Source: a virus. From it: a stretch of 64,000 nt of DNA. The stretch's first letter is position 1; each line of letters opens with the position of its first letter. The notes beneath the pieces were generated by a model that did not search any database, was not told where the DNA came from, and saw only the letters and a program-made list of their open reading frames with translations. Made by a program: the position numbers and the translations under genes. The stretch lies in IMG/VR virus record IMGVR_UViG_3300033148_004385, positions 1-64,000 of that record; one strand, given 5' to 3'. Below, piece by piece: positions 31,358-40,411 of the stretch.

Positions 31358-31615
31358 ATGAGTAAAACAAGTATAAATACAAGATTAAACACTTTTTTGA
31401 CGGACTTGGGTACATTAAAGGCGACAAGTAAAATTAAATATGTGCGTGTTGTAGAAAAAACAAGTGAATATATTAATATCATAAAAGCTGAAGAAGAAAA
31501 TTATAAAACTGGTAGTGATTTAGATGTAAAATATTCTACATATTTAGATTATTGTGAAAGCATTTTAACAACTTTTACAGGTCTTACAATAAACCATTTG
31601 GAATACTGGAAATAG
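31358..31615 (+). CDS. Standalone copy of the tail-fibre N-terminal domain
   Basis: An 85-aa protein. ATG 31358 follows ctggggtgaat; a longer in-frame reading runs back through the promoter and is rejected. It aligns over its whole length with residues 1-78 of the large fibre immediately downstream: MSK[TA]S-x2-TR at the start, V-[VS]-EKTS/EKVS in the middle, GSD[LY]DV, then a C-terminal YLD-x3-[SE]. It may cap or compete for the fibre's attachment site, or act as a trimerisation adaptor. Confidence 0.75.
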   Translation: MSKTSINTRLNTFLTDLGTLKATSKIKYVRVVEKTSEYINIIKAEEENYKTGSDLDVKYSTYLDYCESILTTFTGLTINHLEYWK

Positions 31616-31627
31616 GAGTTAAAAAAC

Positions 31628-34033
31628 ATGAGTAAAGCAAGCGTAACAACACGGTTTAACATATTTAAAGCAACTTTAGACGCAGAAGCAAATATACATG
31701 TTAAATTAAGAACTTTAGAAAAAGTTAGTTATCATATTGGTAAAATAAGCAATAAACTTGATGAATATCCTAATTTTTATGATGGTTCTGATTATGATGT
31801 AGAATTAATTTATTATTTAGATTTAATAGAAGAAATATATGCTTATTTTTCAGGTGGTTTAGATTTACCAGGCGGTAGTACTACTTTTGTTGATTTAATA
31901 GATACACCAGCAAATATGTCAAATATGTCCGGAAAGCTACTAAAGGTTAATAGTGCTGAAAATGCGATTGAATTTTCAAACATTCTTGAAACAACACAAA
32001 TGAAAAGTGTGGTTAGAAATTCAACAGTGGGTACATTAAACCAATACAAAATTGTTAAAACCGATACTATATATAATACCGAAATACCTAATATTGTTTA
32101 TTTGGAAAACATTGCAAATGATAAACCGATTGGTATATTAGCAACAGATGTTTTAACGGATACAACATCTAAAATTGTAACATATGGGCTTTTACAGGTA
32201 AATGGTTTTAATACAGCTAGTGCCAATATTGGTGATAAAGTGTATGTTGACGATAATGGTGATTTAACTTTATCTTCAGGAAATCTTTCTATTGGTCGTG
32301 TTGCTAGTTTAAGCGCTAATGGGGTTATATTTTTTGATTTCAGTACTAATGATTCAACCGAGTTTGAAAATATGACTGAAACATCAAGTAAAACATTTTA
32401 TATTTCACCAACTGGAAATGATAGTACTGGGGATGGTAGTATTGGTAACCCATATCTTACAATAAATCCAGCTAAAAATAGTTTAAAACCTATAATTAAA
32501 ACTGATATTAATTTTATATATGTAGCTGGCAACCATACCATTGGCAAGGATGATTTTGATTTTAGTAGATTCACAATTGACACCACTTTCACCCAATATT
32601 TTTGGATTGCTGGTAGTTTAAACCAAATCGAAACGACTAGTTTAACAAACACTACAAACTGGTATAAAACAGATGCAACAAAAACTTGGACTGATGATGA
32701 ACATAAAGGTCGTTTTTTATCCACATCTGATGATGCATCTTCATTTCCTACTTTAAAACCTATTTTTGGGAATAACGCAACCGTACTAAAATCTGGTTAC
32801 GGTGCGGTTGGTGGTGCATATACACCAAACCAAATAGTTGAATTAACTACTATTTTAACATTACCAGATGGCAATAAATTAGAGTTTCAAGCACCAAATT
32901 CAAGCGATTTATTTAAAACATCAATATATTTTAACTACATGAATTTGGATAGTGGTAATGACACGTTATTACTTCAATCAAATGATGATTTAGGTAAAAT
33001 TTCAATTTCAAATAATTATATTCTTAATGCAGATGATACCCAATCAATAACAATAAATGGTAGGATAGATTTAACTAACAATTATCTTGAACTAAGAGGT
33101 AGGATATACAACGCAAATGAATTTGTTAGGAATATATTTATAGATGGTAATGCATTTCACATGTTAATGCCAAGGAATTTAGGAGAAAATATTCCGATAT
33201 GGTTTGATGGTTCATTTTTTGATGTTAGGAATGAAATGACGTTTGGGTACCAAAATTCATTCCAATATTTCCAAAGTGTTCTAGCTGCCGGTTACTTTGA
33301 TAATCTTGAAAATCTGTTTGAAGTAAATAGACATTTTCATGTTGAAAATTGTGGGTGTGTTATCGAAACAAGAGGTCAATGCTCTATTGAATTTAAAGGT
33401 GCAACTGATATGATATTAGTTAATACACCTTATTTTATTTGGCATAAATATGGAACATCAAATATGCATATAAAAGCAGATTTAATTAACCTAAATGGCA
33501 CATTACCAACAAAAGAATGGGTAACACCAGATGGTAGTGCAACATGGGATTTTGATTATGATGCTGGGGATGGGAATGTTAGTCATAATATACCAATGCC
33601 GAAAATAAGTGGTATAAATTCAAAATACACTAGCTTACCAAGACATATATCATTTATCGTTCCAAATGTTTACCCAGAAAATTCACCTGAAGAAATTTTA
33701 TCTATTACAAATGGTAATAATTCAGATGTTGTCATTGGTAATTTGGACAATAGAAGTATATTTATTAGGTTAAACGCTGAAAACACTGGAAATACTGAAG
33801 CATGTGTGTGTGATTTTATTATTATAAACATTGATGATACAACGATATCACTTCAAAATAACACTGATTTAACAACCGTTGAAACTGATTCAAATTTAAC
33901 ACCTCAATTATCCGGTTCTGGTGGTATAATATTTACAACATCTGTTAGTGGGAACAACTTGATATTAAACATTAATAATGATACTGGATTAGATATTGAT
34001 ATTAAATATATAATTAACAGAACCTTCAAATAG
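31628..34033 (+). CDS. Large tail fibre/tailspike with parallel beta-helix
   Basis: An 801-aa late protein. Residues 1-78 are the attachment domain shared with the previous small gene. Residues 150-245 form a beta-rich fibre module (GILATDV...GDKVYVDDNGDLT). From about residue 257 the segment YISPTGNDSTGDGSIGNPY begins a pectate-lyase-type right-handed beta-helix (residues 257-640), the usual tailspike fold that binds or cuts surface polysaccharide. The C-terminus is Asn/Thr/Ile-rich beta. No catalytic acid pair can be assigned by eye. Confidence 0.8.
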   Translation: MSKASVTTRFNIFKATLDAEANIHVKLRTLEKVSYHIGKISNKLDEYPNFYDGSDYDVELIYYLDLIEEIYAYFSGGLDLPGGSTTFVDLIDTPANMSNMSGKLLKVNSAENAIEFSNILETTQMKSVVRNSTVGTLNQYKIVKTDTIYNTEIPNIVYLENIANDKPIGILATDVLTDTTSKIVTYGLLQVNGFNTASANIGDKVYVDDNGDLTLSSGNLSIGRVASLSANGVIFFDFSTNDSTEFENMTETSSKTFYISPTGNDSTGDGSIGNPYLTINPAKNSLKPIIKTDINFIYVAGNHTIGKDDFDFSRFTIDTTFTQYFWIAGSLNQIETTSLTNTTNWYKTDATKTWTDDEHKGRFLSTSDDASSFPTLKPIFGNNATVLKSGYGAVGGAYTPNQIVELTTILTLPDGNKLEFQAPNSSDLFKTSIYFNYMNLDSGNDTLLLQSNDDLGKISISNNYILNADDTQSITINGRIDLTNNYLELRGRIYNANEFVRNIFIDGNAFHMLMPRNLGENIPIWFDGSFFDVRNEMTFGYQNSFQYFQSVLAAGYFDNLENLFEVNRHFHVENCGCVIETRGQCSIEFKGATDMILVNTPYFIWHKYGTSNMHIKADLINLNGTLPTKEWVTPDGSATWDFDYDAGDGNVSHNIPMPKISGINSKYTSLPRHISFIVPNVYPENSPEEILSITNGNNSDVVIGNLDNRSIFIRLNAENTGNTEACVCDFIIINIDDTTISLQNNTDLTTVETDSNLTPQLSGSGGIIFTTSVSGNNLILNINNDTGLDIDIKYIINRTFK

Positions 34034-34043
34034 GAGATAAAAA

Positions 34044-36488
34044 ATGAAAAAAACATTCCATAAACCCATTTTTATAGGGCATGATTATATTGCACCAACT
34101 TCTGATAATGAGGTGATAGTTAAAAAATATGCTGATGATAATTTTTGGAAAAAAAATGTTGTTGCGGTAATAAATAACACAGGTGACACCCTGTTAAAAG
34201 GGAAAATAGTCCACCCAATTGGTGGTGTTGGTGGTCTGGCTGAAATAGAATACGCGGATGCAACATCTTATATAAAGTCCAGATTTATTGGTATGATTAA
34301 TAGTACTATCCTAAATGGTGAAACAGGGGATGCTATTTTATTTGGTCCAGTAACTGGCATAGATACATCAACATTGGCTGTTGGACCTGCTTATCTGGAT
34401 ACTGATGGTGATTTAACATCAGTCAGACCAATTGGTGATAAATTTAACATTGTATGTGGTTTCGTAGATGTTGTTGATGATACAAATGGTGTTATAATTA
34501 TGGATAAAACAATATCCGAATTAACAGCAGAAATAACAGATACAAACGGGTTTCCAGCAAACCAAGTAGTAGCAACAACAATAGCGTTTGTGAATGCAAC
34601 AAGGACGTTTGCAATAGCACCAACAGGTGCTATATTTCATTTTTATCAAAATGGGATTAAATATATAAAAACAACTCAACAAGATATTATTCTGCCTGAT
34701 GTTGAAGGTTTATATTCAATTTACTTTCACGAAGGTGTACTTACATCTGAATTTATTACAACTGGTGAACAAATCAGAATTATAATTCTAAGTAAATGTT
34801 TGGTTACTAATATATATTGGGATGCCACTAATAAAAAGAAAATATATTTCCCTGACGAACGGCATGGTATCAGCATGTCACCAGTAATTCATTCGTATTT
34901 ACATACTACCAGGGGGGCGCAATTTCTATATGGATTAGGATTAGATAATTTCGTCATTGATGCATCCGGCGATGTAGATTCACATGCACAATTTAGTATT
35001 AGTGCTGGTGCAATTATAGATGAAGATTTGGTAACAACTGTAAATTCAATCGGTTCAACAACGGGTATACCAATTTATTACCTTGAAGGCGCTGAACTAA
35101 AAAGATATCAATTTAACGGTGGGTTTCCAGTTTTAAACGCCGGTACTGGAAGATTAGCATTCAATGAAAATGTTGGTGGTAATTGGCAACTAACAGAAGT
35201 TATTAATAATTATTTCGTATTGTACCATATTTTTGCCGTTAATTCAGCAGAAGACAATTTTAAAATAGTTGCTGCAATGGGTCAAACTCAGTACAATACG
35301 TTAAGTAGTGCAAGGGATGGGGCTGGTACTGAAATATCGAATTTGTTAAATGTATTAATTACGGCCGAAGTTGTACCAGTTGGTACTGTGATATACCAAA
35401 CAAGCGATAGTTATACAAATACCGTTAAAGCAAAAACAAGGACAAATTCAGCAGGTGAAGATTATACTGATTGGCGAACCTCAGAGATAGCGCAAGGAGC
35501 GAATCCTAGTTCACATTTGAATTTGTCCAATTTACAATTAGCTGGTCCTGGTATAACTTGGGGTCATATTAATGACCAAACGCAAACAATTGAAGGTGAA
35601 AAAACATTTGATAAACCAATTGCAATAAAAGATTCAATACCAGGTGATGTTACTGCACCAGCGGGTGAATCTAAAATGGGTATAGATGATAATTTGGTAC
35701 CTTGGGTTAAAAATTCTGGTGGTGCGATTAAACACATGTTATCCAGTCGATATAACACCATTGGTATTACCGCAAATCACATTCTTGATTTTGAAAATGA
35801 TAATGTTATAATGTGTAATAATACAATAGATATAACAATAACAATACCAAACACTGATACAATTACTAATGATGGTATTTTTAGAGAATTTTTTATTTTT
35901 AACTTATCAAGTAATGATAGTAAAGTTAATATGACAACATCTGATGGTCAATCATTTATTCAAAATGGTTTAAGTTCAATAAGGTTGAATAAAAATGAAT
36001 TATTCAATTTTGGTGCTGCATACCCAAATGTTGGTGATGGTTTAGCAACAACAGCAACAAGAGCCGTAATTGCACAATTAAGATATAATGGTGCTTGGTC
36101 TTCTGCTTCGTTCACTAGTGCTACACCCGTACCATTTAATACAACCGATAAAGAATGGGACCCAAACGTAATTGAACATAATGATACAACTATATCTAGG
36201 TTAGATTTCAAAGCTGGTGGGTTAGTTGCATTATCGTATTGGTTAGGTATTAATAGTACTGGTGGCAGTACCTATAATGTCACTGGATATTTAAGAAAAA
36301 ATGGAACTACTATTATATCAGGTACCGAGCTACCACCTGGTAATTATGGTGGTGAAGACCAAAGCCTTAGTATTGGAGTGATTTATGAAACTGTTAATGC
36401 AGGTGATTATATCGAATTAATGCTGGTGAATACTAGTTTAACAGGTGATGCAAATAATATTGTATTAACCGCTAAAATGGAAATATAA
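34044..36488 (+). CDS. Large tail fibre / receptor-binding protein
   Basis: An 814-aa late protein starting 10 bases after the tailspike. The N-terminus (KPIFIGHDYIAPTSDNEV then VKKYADDNFW) resembles fibre connectors. Residues 45-155 hold a module like that in the preceding spike: LLKGKIVHPIGG, then YLDTDGDLTS, then FNIVCGFVD. The C-terminal 150 residues (IAQLRYNGAWSS, then FKAGGLVALSYWLGINSTGG, ending ITAKMEI-like) have the look of a jelly-roll C1q/TNF-type receptor-binding head. It is the likely host-range determinant with its neighbour. Confidence 0.75.
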   Translation: MKKTFHKPIFIGHDYIAPTSDNEVIVKKYADDNFWKKNVVAVINNTGDTLLKGKIVHPIGGVGGLAEIEYADATSYIKSRFIGMINSTILNGETGDAILFGPVTGIDTSTLAVGPAYLDTDGDLTSVRPIGDKFNIVCGFVDVVDDTNGVIIMDKTISELTAEITDTNGFPANQVVATTIAFVNATRTFAIAPTGAIFHFYQNGIKYIKTTQQDIILPDVEGLYSIYFHEGVLTSEFITTGEQIRIIILSKCLVTNIYWDATNKKKIYFPDERHGISMSPVIHSYLHTTRGAQFLYGLGLDNFVIDASGDVDSHAQFSISAGAIIDEDLVTTVNSIGSTTGIPIYYLEGAELKRYQFNGGFPVLNAGTGRLAFNENVGGNWQLTEVINNYFVLYHIFAVNSAEDNFKIVAAMGQTQYNTLSSARDGAGTEISNLLNVLITAEVVPVGTVIYQTSDSYTNTVKAKTRTNSAGEDYTDWRTSEIAQGANPSSHLNLSNLQLAGPGITWGHINDQTQTIEGEKTFDKPIAIKDSIPGDVTAPAGESKMGIDDNLVPWVKNSGGAIKHMLSSRYNTIGITANHILDFENDNVIMCNNTIDITITIPNTDTITNDGIFREFFIFNLSSNDSKVNMTTSDGQSFIQNGLSSIRLNKNELFNFGAAYPNVGDGLATTATRAVIAQLRYNGAWSSASFTSATPVPFNTTDKEWDPNVIEHNDTTISRLDFKAGGLVALSYWLGINSTGGSTYNVTGYLRKNGTTIISGTELPPGNYGGEDQSLSIGVIYETVNAGDYIELMLVNTSLTGDANNIVLTAKMEI

Positions 36489-36562
36489 TCCAAAAAGCAC
36501 TGATAGGGGGTGAACTGGTACTACAATAACAGTGCCAAATATACAATATCGAATTAAGTAAT

Positions 36563-37138
36563 TTATACAGGGTATACTTCACGAGGTATAGTTGTATTAA
36601 GTTTAATCCTCATTATTACTGTTTTATCCCCATAATAATAATTATTACGATTACGTTCAGCTTTTAACACACCATCAACCATTTTGCTTTGTTTGTCTTC
36701 TTCAGTTGGTGATATATTTAAGAATTCCATTAACTTTATCCATCCACCAAAATAACCTTCATATGCACTAGAAGTAAAAACAAATATATCTTCGTTTGGT
36801 CTTAATTTTTCATCAATTTTAACACCAACTTGTTCAAGCCACAAAGAATATGTGAGGTGTTTGATTTCTTTACCTTTTTTTAATTGATTTAACTCTTTAG
36901 TGGTAAATCCTTCAACTGGGTTAAAAATATTACTTTTAGGGAAACGATTATTCCCTTTTTTATTTGCACCATTATAATCTAAAAAGTATTTAATTTCTTT
37001 ATGTGAATCAAATACATTTCTATAAATCTCTTTTCCACCTTCTCTTACATGTAAAACACAAACTTGTTATGTTTTACCTACACCCTCATTTAATATTTTA
37101 ATAATATTATTTAAGTGTTCTGTAATGCCATTAAACAT
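36563..37138 (-). pseudogene. Unknown protein interrupted by one in-frame TAA
   Basis: ATG 37138 with a perfect ggaggtaaag ribosome site opens a frame that reads 23 codons (ends GVGKT) to TAA at 37067-37069. It then continues open in the same frame for about 165 codons (QVCVLHVREGGKEIYRNVF onward) to the stop at 36563. A late-like GTAAATA lies 28 bases upstream. The C-terminal part (FVFTSSAYEGYFGGWIKLME) is unrecognised. It is either a nonsense mutation, a sequence error, or readthrough; the context TAA-C is relatively leaky. Confidence 0.7.
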
Positions 37139-37168
37139 CTTTACCTCCAAAAAAAAATATAAAAGTAT

Positions 37169-37639
37169 TTACAAATATTTACTCACTTTATTATAATAAA
37201 TAATTCCCCATTTCAATCTAACTTGTTTTTTTGCATTTAATCCAGTGTTATAACTAATTATTGCATTCTTCCAATTACCTTTATGTTGTTTTCTTAACCA
37301 TAATATATATTTTTTTACTAAAAACTTGTTAATATTTGGATTAAGCAATAATTTTTCTATCCCAAAAAAGTTATAATAAGCCTGTAAAAAAAATCTTTGA
37401 TATTTAGATTGTACTATTCTTTTATTAAAAATAACCCACTCACCTGTTTTAAGTCTTATCTGACCAAGCCCAACAGAATAATTATCTTTACTAAAACTGT
37501 CACCTATAGCACTAGAAAGCCCACCTGACTCTACTTTTATTATAGCATCGACGACTTTGTCGGCTTTTTTATTTTCGGCTCTTAGAAACGACGTCACTGA
37601 CATCAGTAATAGAATTAATGTTATTATTTTTGTTTGCAT
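37169..37639 (-). CDS. Secreted lytic transglycosylase (SLT-like)
   Basis: A 156-aa enzyme that would cleave the peptidoglycan glycan backbone. A signal peptide is evident: Lys4, a hydrophobic stretch 5-18, and a possible cleavage after Ala21 (FLRA-E). SLT motifs follow: IIKVESGG with catalytic Glu37, SVGLGQIR at 55-62, and AIISYNTG near 125-132. A signal-bearing lysin suggests export by the host Sec system, as with SAR-type endolysins, and complements the cytoplasmic amidase at 20663. Ribosome site aggaagtaaat. Confidence 0.85.
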   Translation of the reverse strand: MQTKIITLILLLMSVTSFLRAENKKADKVVDAIIKVESGGLSSAIGDSFSKDNYSVGLGQIRLKTGEWVIFNKRIVQSKYQRFFLQAYYNFFGIEKLLLNPNINKFLVKKYILWLRKQHKGNWKNAIISYNTGLNAKKQVRLKWGIIYYNKVSKYL

Positions 37640-37735
37640 ATTTACTTCCTATTTAAAAATTTAAAATATATATGTTATATTTATATTTTAATTAATAAAG
37701 AAAAAAATGTATAATATATTTTTGAGGTTATTAAA

Positions 37736-38503
37736 ATGACAAGTAGAAAATTCAATGTAAAAAAACTTAAAAAAGAAGTAACTCTTTTTAACATAGATAA
37801 GAATGGTTTAACCATCTATGAATTATTTGATAAGTATAAAGATAATAATAATTTTGTACTTCCAAAGAAACCTAAATATAAAGCATATGCCAGCAACCTA
37901 TATATTGATAAAAAAGTTAATAATGAAATCATATTGTCACATGCACCAGAAATAGGTTTTACATGGGAAGAAATATTAAAGAAATATCCAAAAATAAAAA
38001 TGAATGATTGGGATGTCTCAAATCTTCATAATATGAGTTGGATGTTTTATAATGCAAAATCCTTTAATCAAGATATAAGTAACTGGAACGTTTCAAATGT
38101 TACTAATATGAGTAGTATGTTTAGTGATGCTACTTCTTTTAATGCTGATATAAGCAACTGGGATATATCAAGTGTTACTGATATGAAATATATGTTTTAT
38201 AATGCTAATTCATTCAAGCAGGATTTAACTAAGTGGAATATAAACAGAGTTGAAGAAATATATGGAATCTTTGATTTATGTGAACATAAATATGAAATTA
38301 ATAAATTTAGTAAATATAAAATAAAAATATATTTAAATCACATCAACCCCAAAATAATACACATCGGTGGTTTTGCCGGTACACAAGAAGAAAGTATTAA
38401 ATTCATTAAAAAATATTATAAAACAAAAGTTGAAATAGATGGAAATATAAAAATGATGAATGAATTATTTGATATGGTTAAAAATGAAAATATTATTAAT
38501 TGA
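37736..38503 (+). CDS. BspA-type (DUF285) repeat protein
   Basis: A 255-aa protein with about three and a half ~23-residue repeats at residues 90-160 of the form W[DN][VI]S[NS][VL]-x2-M-x2-MF-x2-A-x-SFN-x-D[IL]S, the BspA/DUF285 'lipoprotein' repeat. The family is common on surfaces of low-GC bacteria. There is no signal peptide. The N-terminus and the C-terminal 90 residues are unrelated, the latter ending with a helical domain. A paralog with the same KKYP-x-I-x2-[ND]DWDVS entry motif is at 56848. Function in a phage is unknown. Confidence 0.85.
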   Translation: MTSRKFNVKKLKKEVTLFNIDKNGLTIYELFDKYKDNNNFVLPKKPKYKAYASNLYIDKKVNNEIILSHAPEIGFTWEEILKKYPKIKMNDWDVSNLHNMSWMFYNAKSFNQDISNWNVSNVTNMSSMFSDATSFNADISNWDISSVTDMKYMFYNANSFKQDLTKWNINRVEEIYGIFDLCEHKYEINKFSKYKIKIYLNHINPKIIHIGGFAGTQEESIKFIKKYYKTKVEIDGNIKMMNELFDMVKNENIIN

Positions 38504-39458
38504 TGTGGATAGTAAAACCCCAAATATCGCAATAATGAAACTATCGACATATTACAAGAAAAATGGTGATGACGTAGATTTCTTACAATTGAAATTAAAC
38601 GGCTACCCATCAAATAAACGTGTTATAAAAATAGATGCTAAAAATTATAATGCCGTTTATGTTTCTAATATTTTCACAATCAATCAAAAAGGTAGTATTA
38701 ACCAATTAAACCAACTTCCTGAAGAAATTGATTCTTGTGATTTAGATTATAGTTTATATCCACAAAATAAAACAGGATATGGATTTATAACAAAAGGTTG
38801 TATCAGAAAATGTTCTTTTTGTTTTGTTCCAAAAACAGAAGGTAAATTACATTTTTATCAGGAAATTGATGACATCACAAAATATGGTTTTAAAAAAATA
38901 TCATTTATGGATAATAATATATTATCATACCCAGAACACCTAAAAATATTACAGGAAATAATAGATAAAAAAATAAAATGTGATTTCAATCAAGGACTGG
39001 ATATAAGACTAATAAACAATAAAAACATGAAACTCTTAAATAATATTCGCTATAATGGGAAATTAACTTTTGCGTTTGATAATTGGAGTTTTAAAAAAAT
39101 AATTGATTCAAAATTGGTGATTATACAAAAACATGTAAAAACTAATTGGATGTTGAAGTTTTTTGTTTATTATAACCCTATTAATATGGATATCAAGAAA
39201 CTTTTTTTAAGGATAGAATATCTTAAGAATAAAAAAATATTACCCTATTTTATGAGAGATAAAGTTTGTTGGGATGTTGAATTAAAATATTTTTTTATTG
39301 ATTTTGCAGCATGGATTAATCAACCAAGTTTTTTTTGTAATGTAGATTTTTTTACATTCTTAAAAAAGAGATATAAAAATAAAGAATTAAAATATATATT
39401 AAAAAAACGTAATTATACAAATGTCATAATAAATCTAATAACAGAGTTTGATTTTTGA
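38484..39458 (+). CDS. Radical SAM protein with B12-binding-like N-terminus
   Basis: A 324-aa enzyme. A [4Fe-4S]-binding motif CIRKCSFC (Cys106, 110, 113) lies after an N-terminal ~85-residue domain (MKILLIDVDSKTPNIAIMKLS, then FLQLKLNG) that resembles the cobalamin-binding-like fold of methylthiotransferases and BchE-type enzymes. The later segment FAFDNWSF and acidic/basic loops are typical of the TIM-barrel. The likely chemistry is radical-based modification of RNA, protein or a small molecule; the substrate cannot be told. Similar radical SAM genes are known from AT-rich T4-like phages. It starts inside the end of the repeat protein gene. Confidence 0.85.
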   Translation: MKILLIDVDSKTPNIAIMKLSTYYKKNGDDVDFLQLKLNGYPSNKRVIKIDAKNYNAVYVSNIFTINQKGSINQLNQLPEEIDSCDLDYSLYPQNKTGYGFITKGCIRKCSFCFVPKTEGKLHFYQEIDDITKYGFKKISFMDNNILSYPEHLKILQEIIDKKIKCDFNQGLDIRLINNKNMKLLNNIRYNGKLTFAFDNWSFKKIIDSKLVIIQKHVKTNWMLKFFVYYNPINMDIKKLFLRIEYLKNKKILPYFMRDKVCWDVELKYFFIDFAAWINQPSFFCNVDFFTFLKKRYKNKELKYILKKRNYTNVIINLITEFDF

Positions 39459-39472
39459 TATGATTTACATTA

Positions 39473-39503
39473 AGGAGTGAATAATTCGACCTGTTTCACT
39501 CCT
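39473..39503 (+). repeat. Intergenic hairpin
   Basis: AGGAGTGA (39473-39480) pairs perfectly with TCACTCCT (39496-39503) around a 15-base loop containing attcgacctg. It sits 15 bases after the radical SAM stop in a 189-base gap. Without a T tract it is not a classical terminator. The first arm contains a ribosome-site-like aggag. Confidence 0.6.
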
Positions 39504-39647
39504 GAATAATAAACCAAAATTTACATTTATTATGTTGTAACAAATATATCACATTCATATCATTTAATAAAATATTTTAATAAATTTATTAAATTCATAA
39601 AAAAATATATTATATTAAATAGATGTGATGTTTTAATAGGAGTTAAA

Positions 39648-40022
39648 ATGTTTAAATTAATAAGAACAATTAAAAGATTTAAATATACTGTAACACATAT
39701 ATTTACGACTGGAACAATGCCTGAAGAAATGTGGGATTTAAGAACATATATGGCTAAATTCCTTTATACAAGAATAAAACAATTTAGAAAAAGAACCCAT
39801 TCATACCCTTTTAATTTAACACCTAAAGGTTGGAATAGGAAATTAAGAAAAATGGAGCGTGGTTTCTATAAATTAGCTCATTGGGATGATATAATTAGTG
39901 ATTTACATGATAAATATTACAATGATACAAAAAAAGAAAATAAAGCAATTGAACAAGTGGATAAAGACATTAAAGAAGCTTTTAGATTATTACAAGTTTA
40001 TTTTCATGATATGTGGGTTTAA
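39648..40022 (+). CDS. Unknown basic phage protein
   Basis: A 124-aa basic, aromatic-rich protein. Conserved-looking features: PEEMWDLRTYMAKFLYTRIKQF near 25-46 and a GWNRKLRKMERGF segment. It is likely all-helical. I recall similar short proteins in T4-like phages but cannot give a function. Strong taggagttaaa ribosome site. First of three consecutive unknown genes. Confidence 0.7.
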   Translation: MFKLIRTIKRFKYTVTHIFTTGTMPEEMWDLRTYMAKFLYTRIKQFRKRTHSYPFNLTPKGWNRKLRKMERGFYKLAHWDDIISDLHDKYYNDTKKENKAIEQVDKDIKEAFRLLQVYFHDMWV

Positions 40023-40035
40023 AAAAAGGGGATAT

Positions 40036-40407
40036 ATGAAAAGATACGATATAGATTTATGTGGTTATAATGATGTATTAGAAGTGCAAATAACAGACAC
40101 GAAAAAGAATAATTATTTAACGCTAATTTACTTAAAAGAATCGGCACAATTTAGCTTTACAATTGATGTAATACCTAAGGGATTTAGTATTGAAATGTAT
40201 ACATATAAGACAGGTTTTATTTTAGAAAAACATAGTTTATTAAAACATTTATTTAAACATAGAGATATTAAGACTCTTATAGATATTAGAATCCCAATAA
40301 AAAATAAATATGATAAAAATTATTTCATTTTTAAATTAAAAGATAAAGGTTTCTTTTTTACAAGTGAAGTTCTCAAAAAACAATTAAAAAAATTATTTAA
40401 GAGGTAG
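40036..40407 (+). CDS. Unknown protein
   Basis: A 123-aa protein beginning at ATG 40036 behind ggggatat; a longer in-frame extension over the previous gene is rejected. It is beta-rich (VLEVQITDTKKNNYLTLIYL) with a basic C-terminal helix (KKQLKKLFKR). No motif. Separated from its neighbours by 13 and 4 bases. Confidence 0.65.
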   Translation: MKRYDIDLCGYNDVLEVQITDTKKNNYLTLIYLKESAQFSFTIDVIPKGFSIEMYTYKTGFILEKHSLLKHLFKHRDIKTLIDIRIPIKNKYDKNYFIFKLKDKGFFFTSEVLKKQLKKLFKR

Positions 40408-40411
40408 GAAG

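Noticed and set aside
36489-36562. Remnant of a fibre C-terminus (a short frame ending ITVPNIQYRIK).
   Set aside because: Only about 15 codons and no start; similarity to fibre ends is too slight, and a weak GCACTG/CAGTGC inverted repeat there is equally uninformative.
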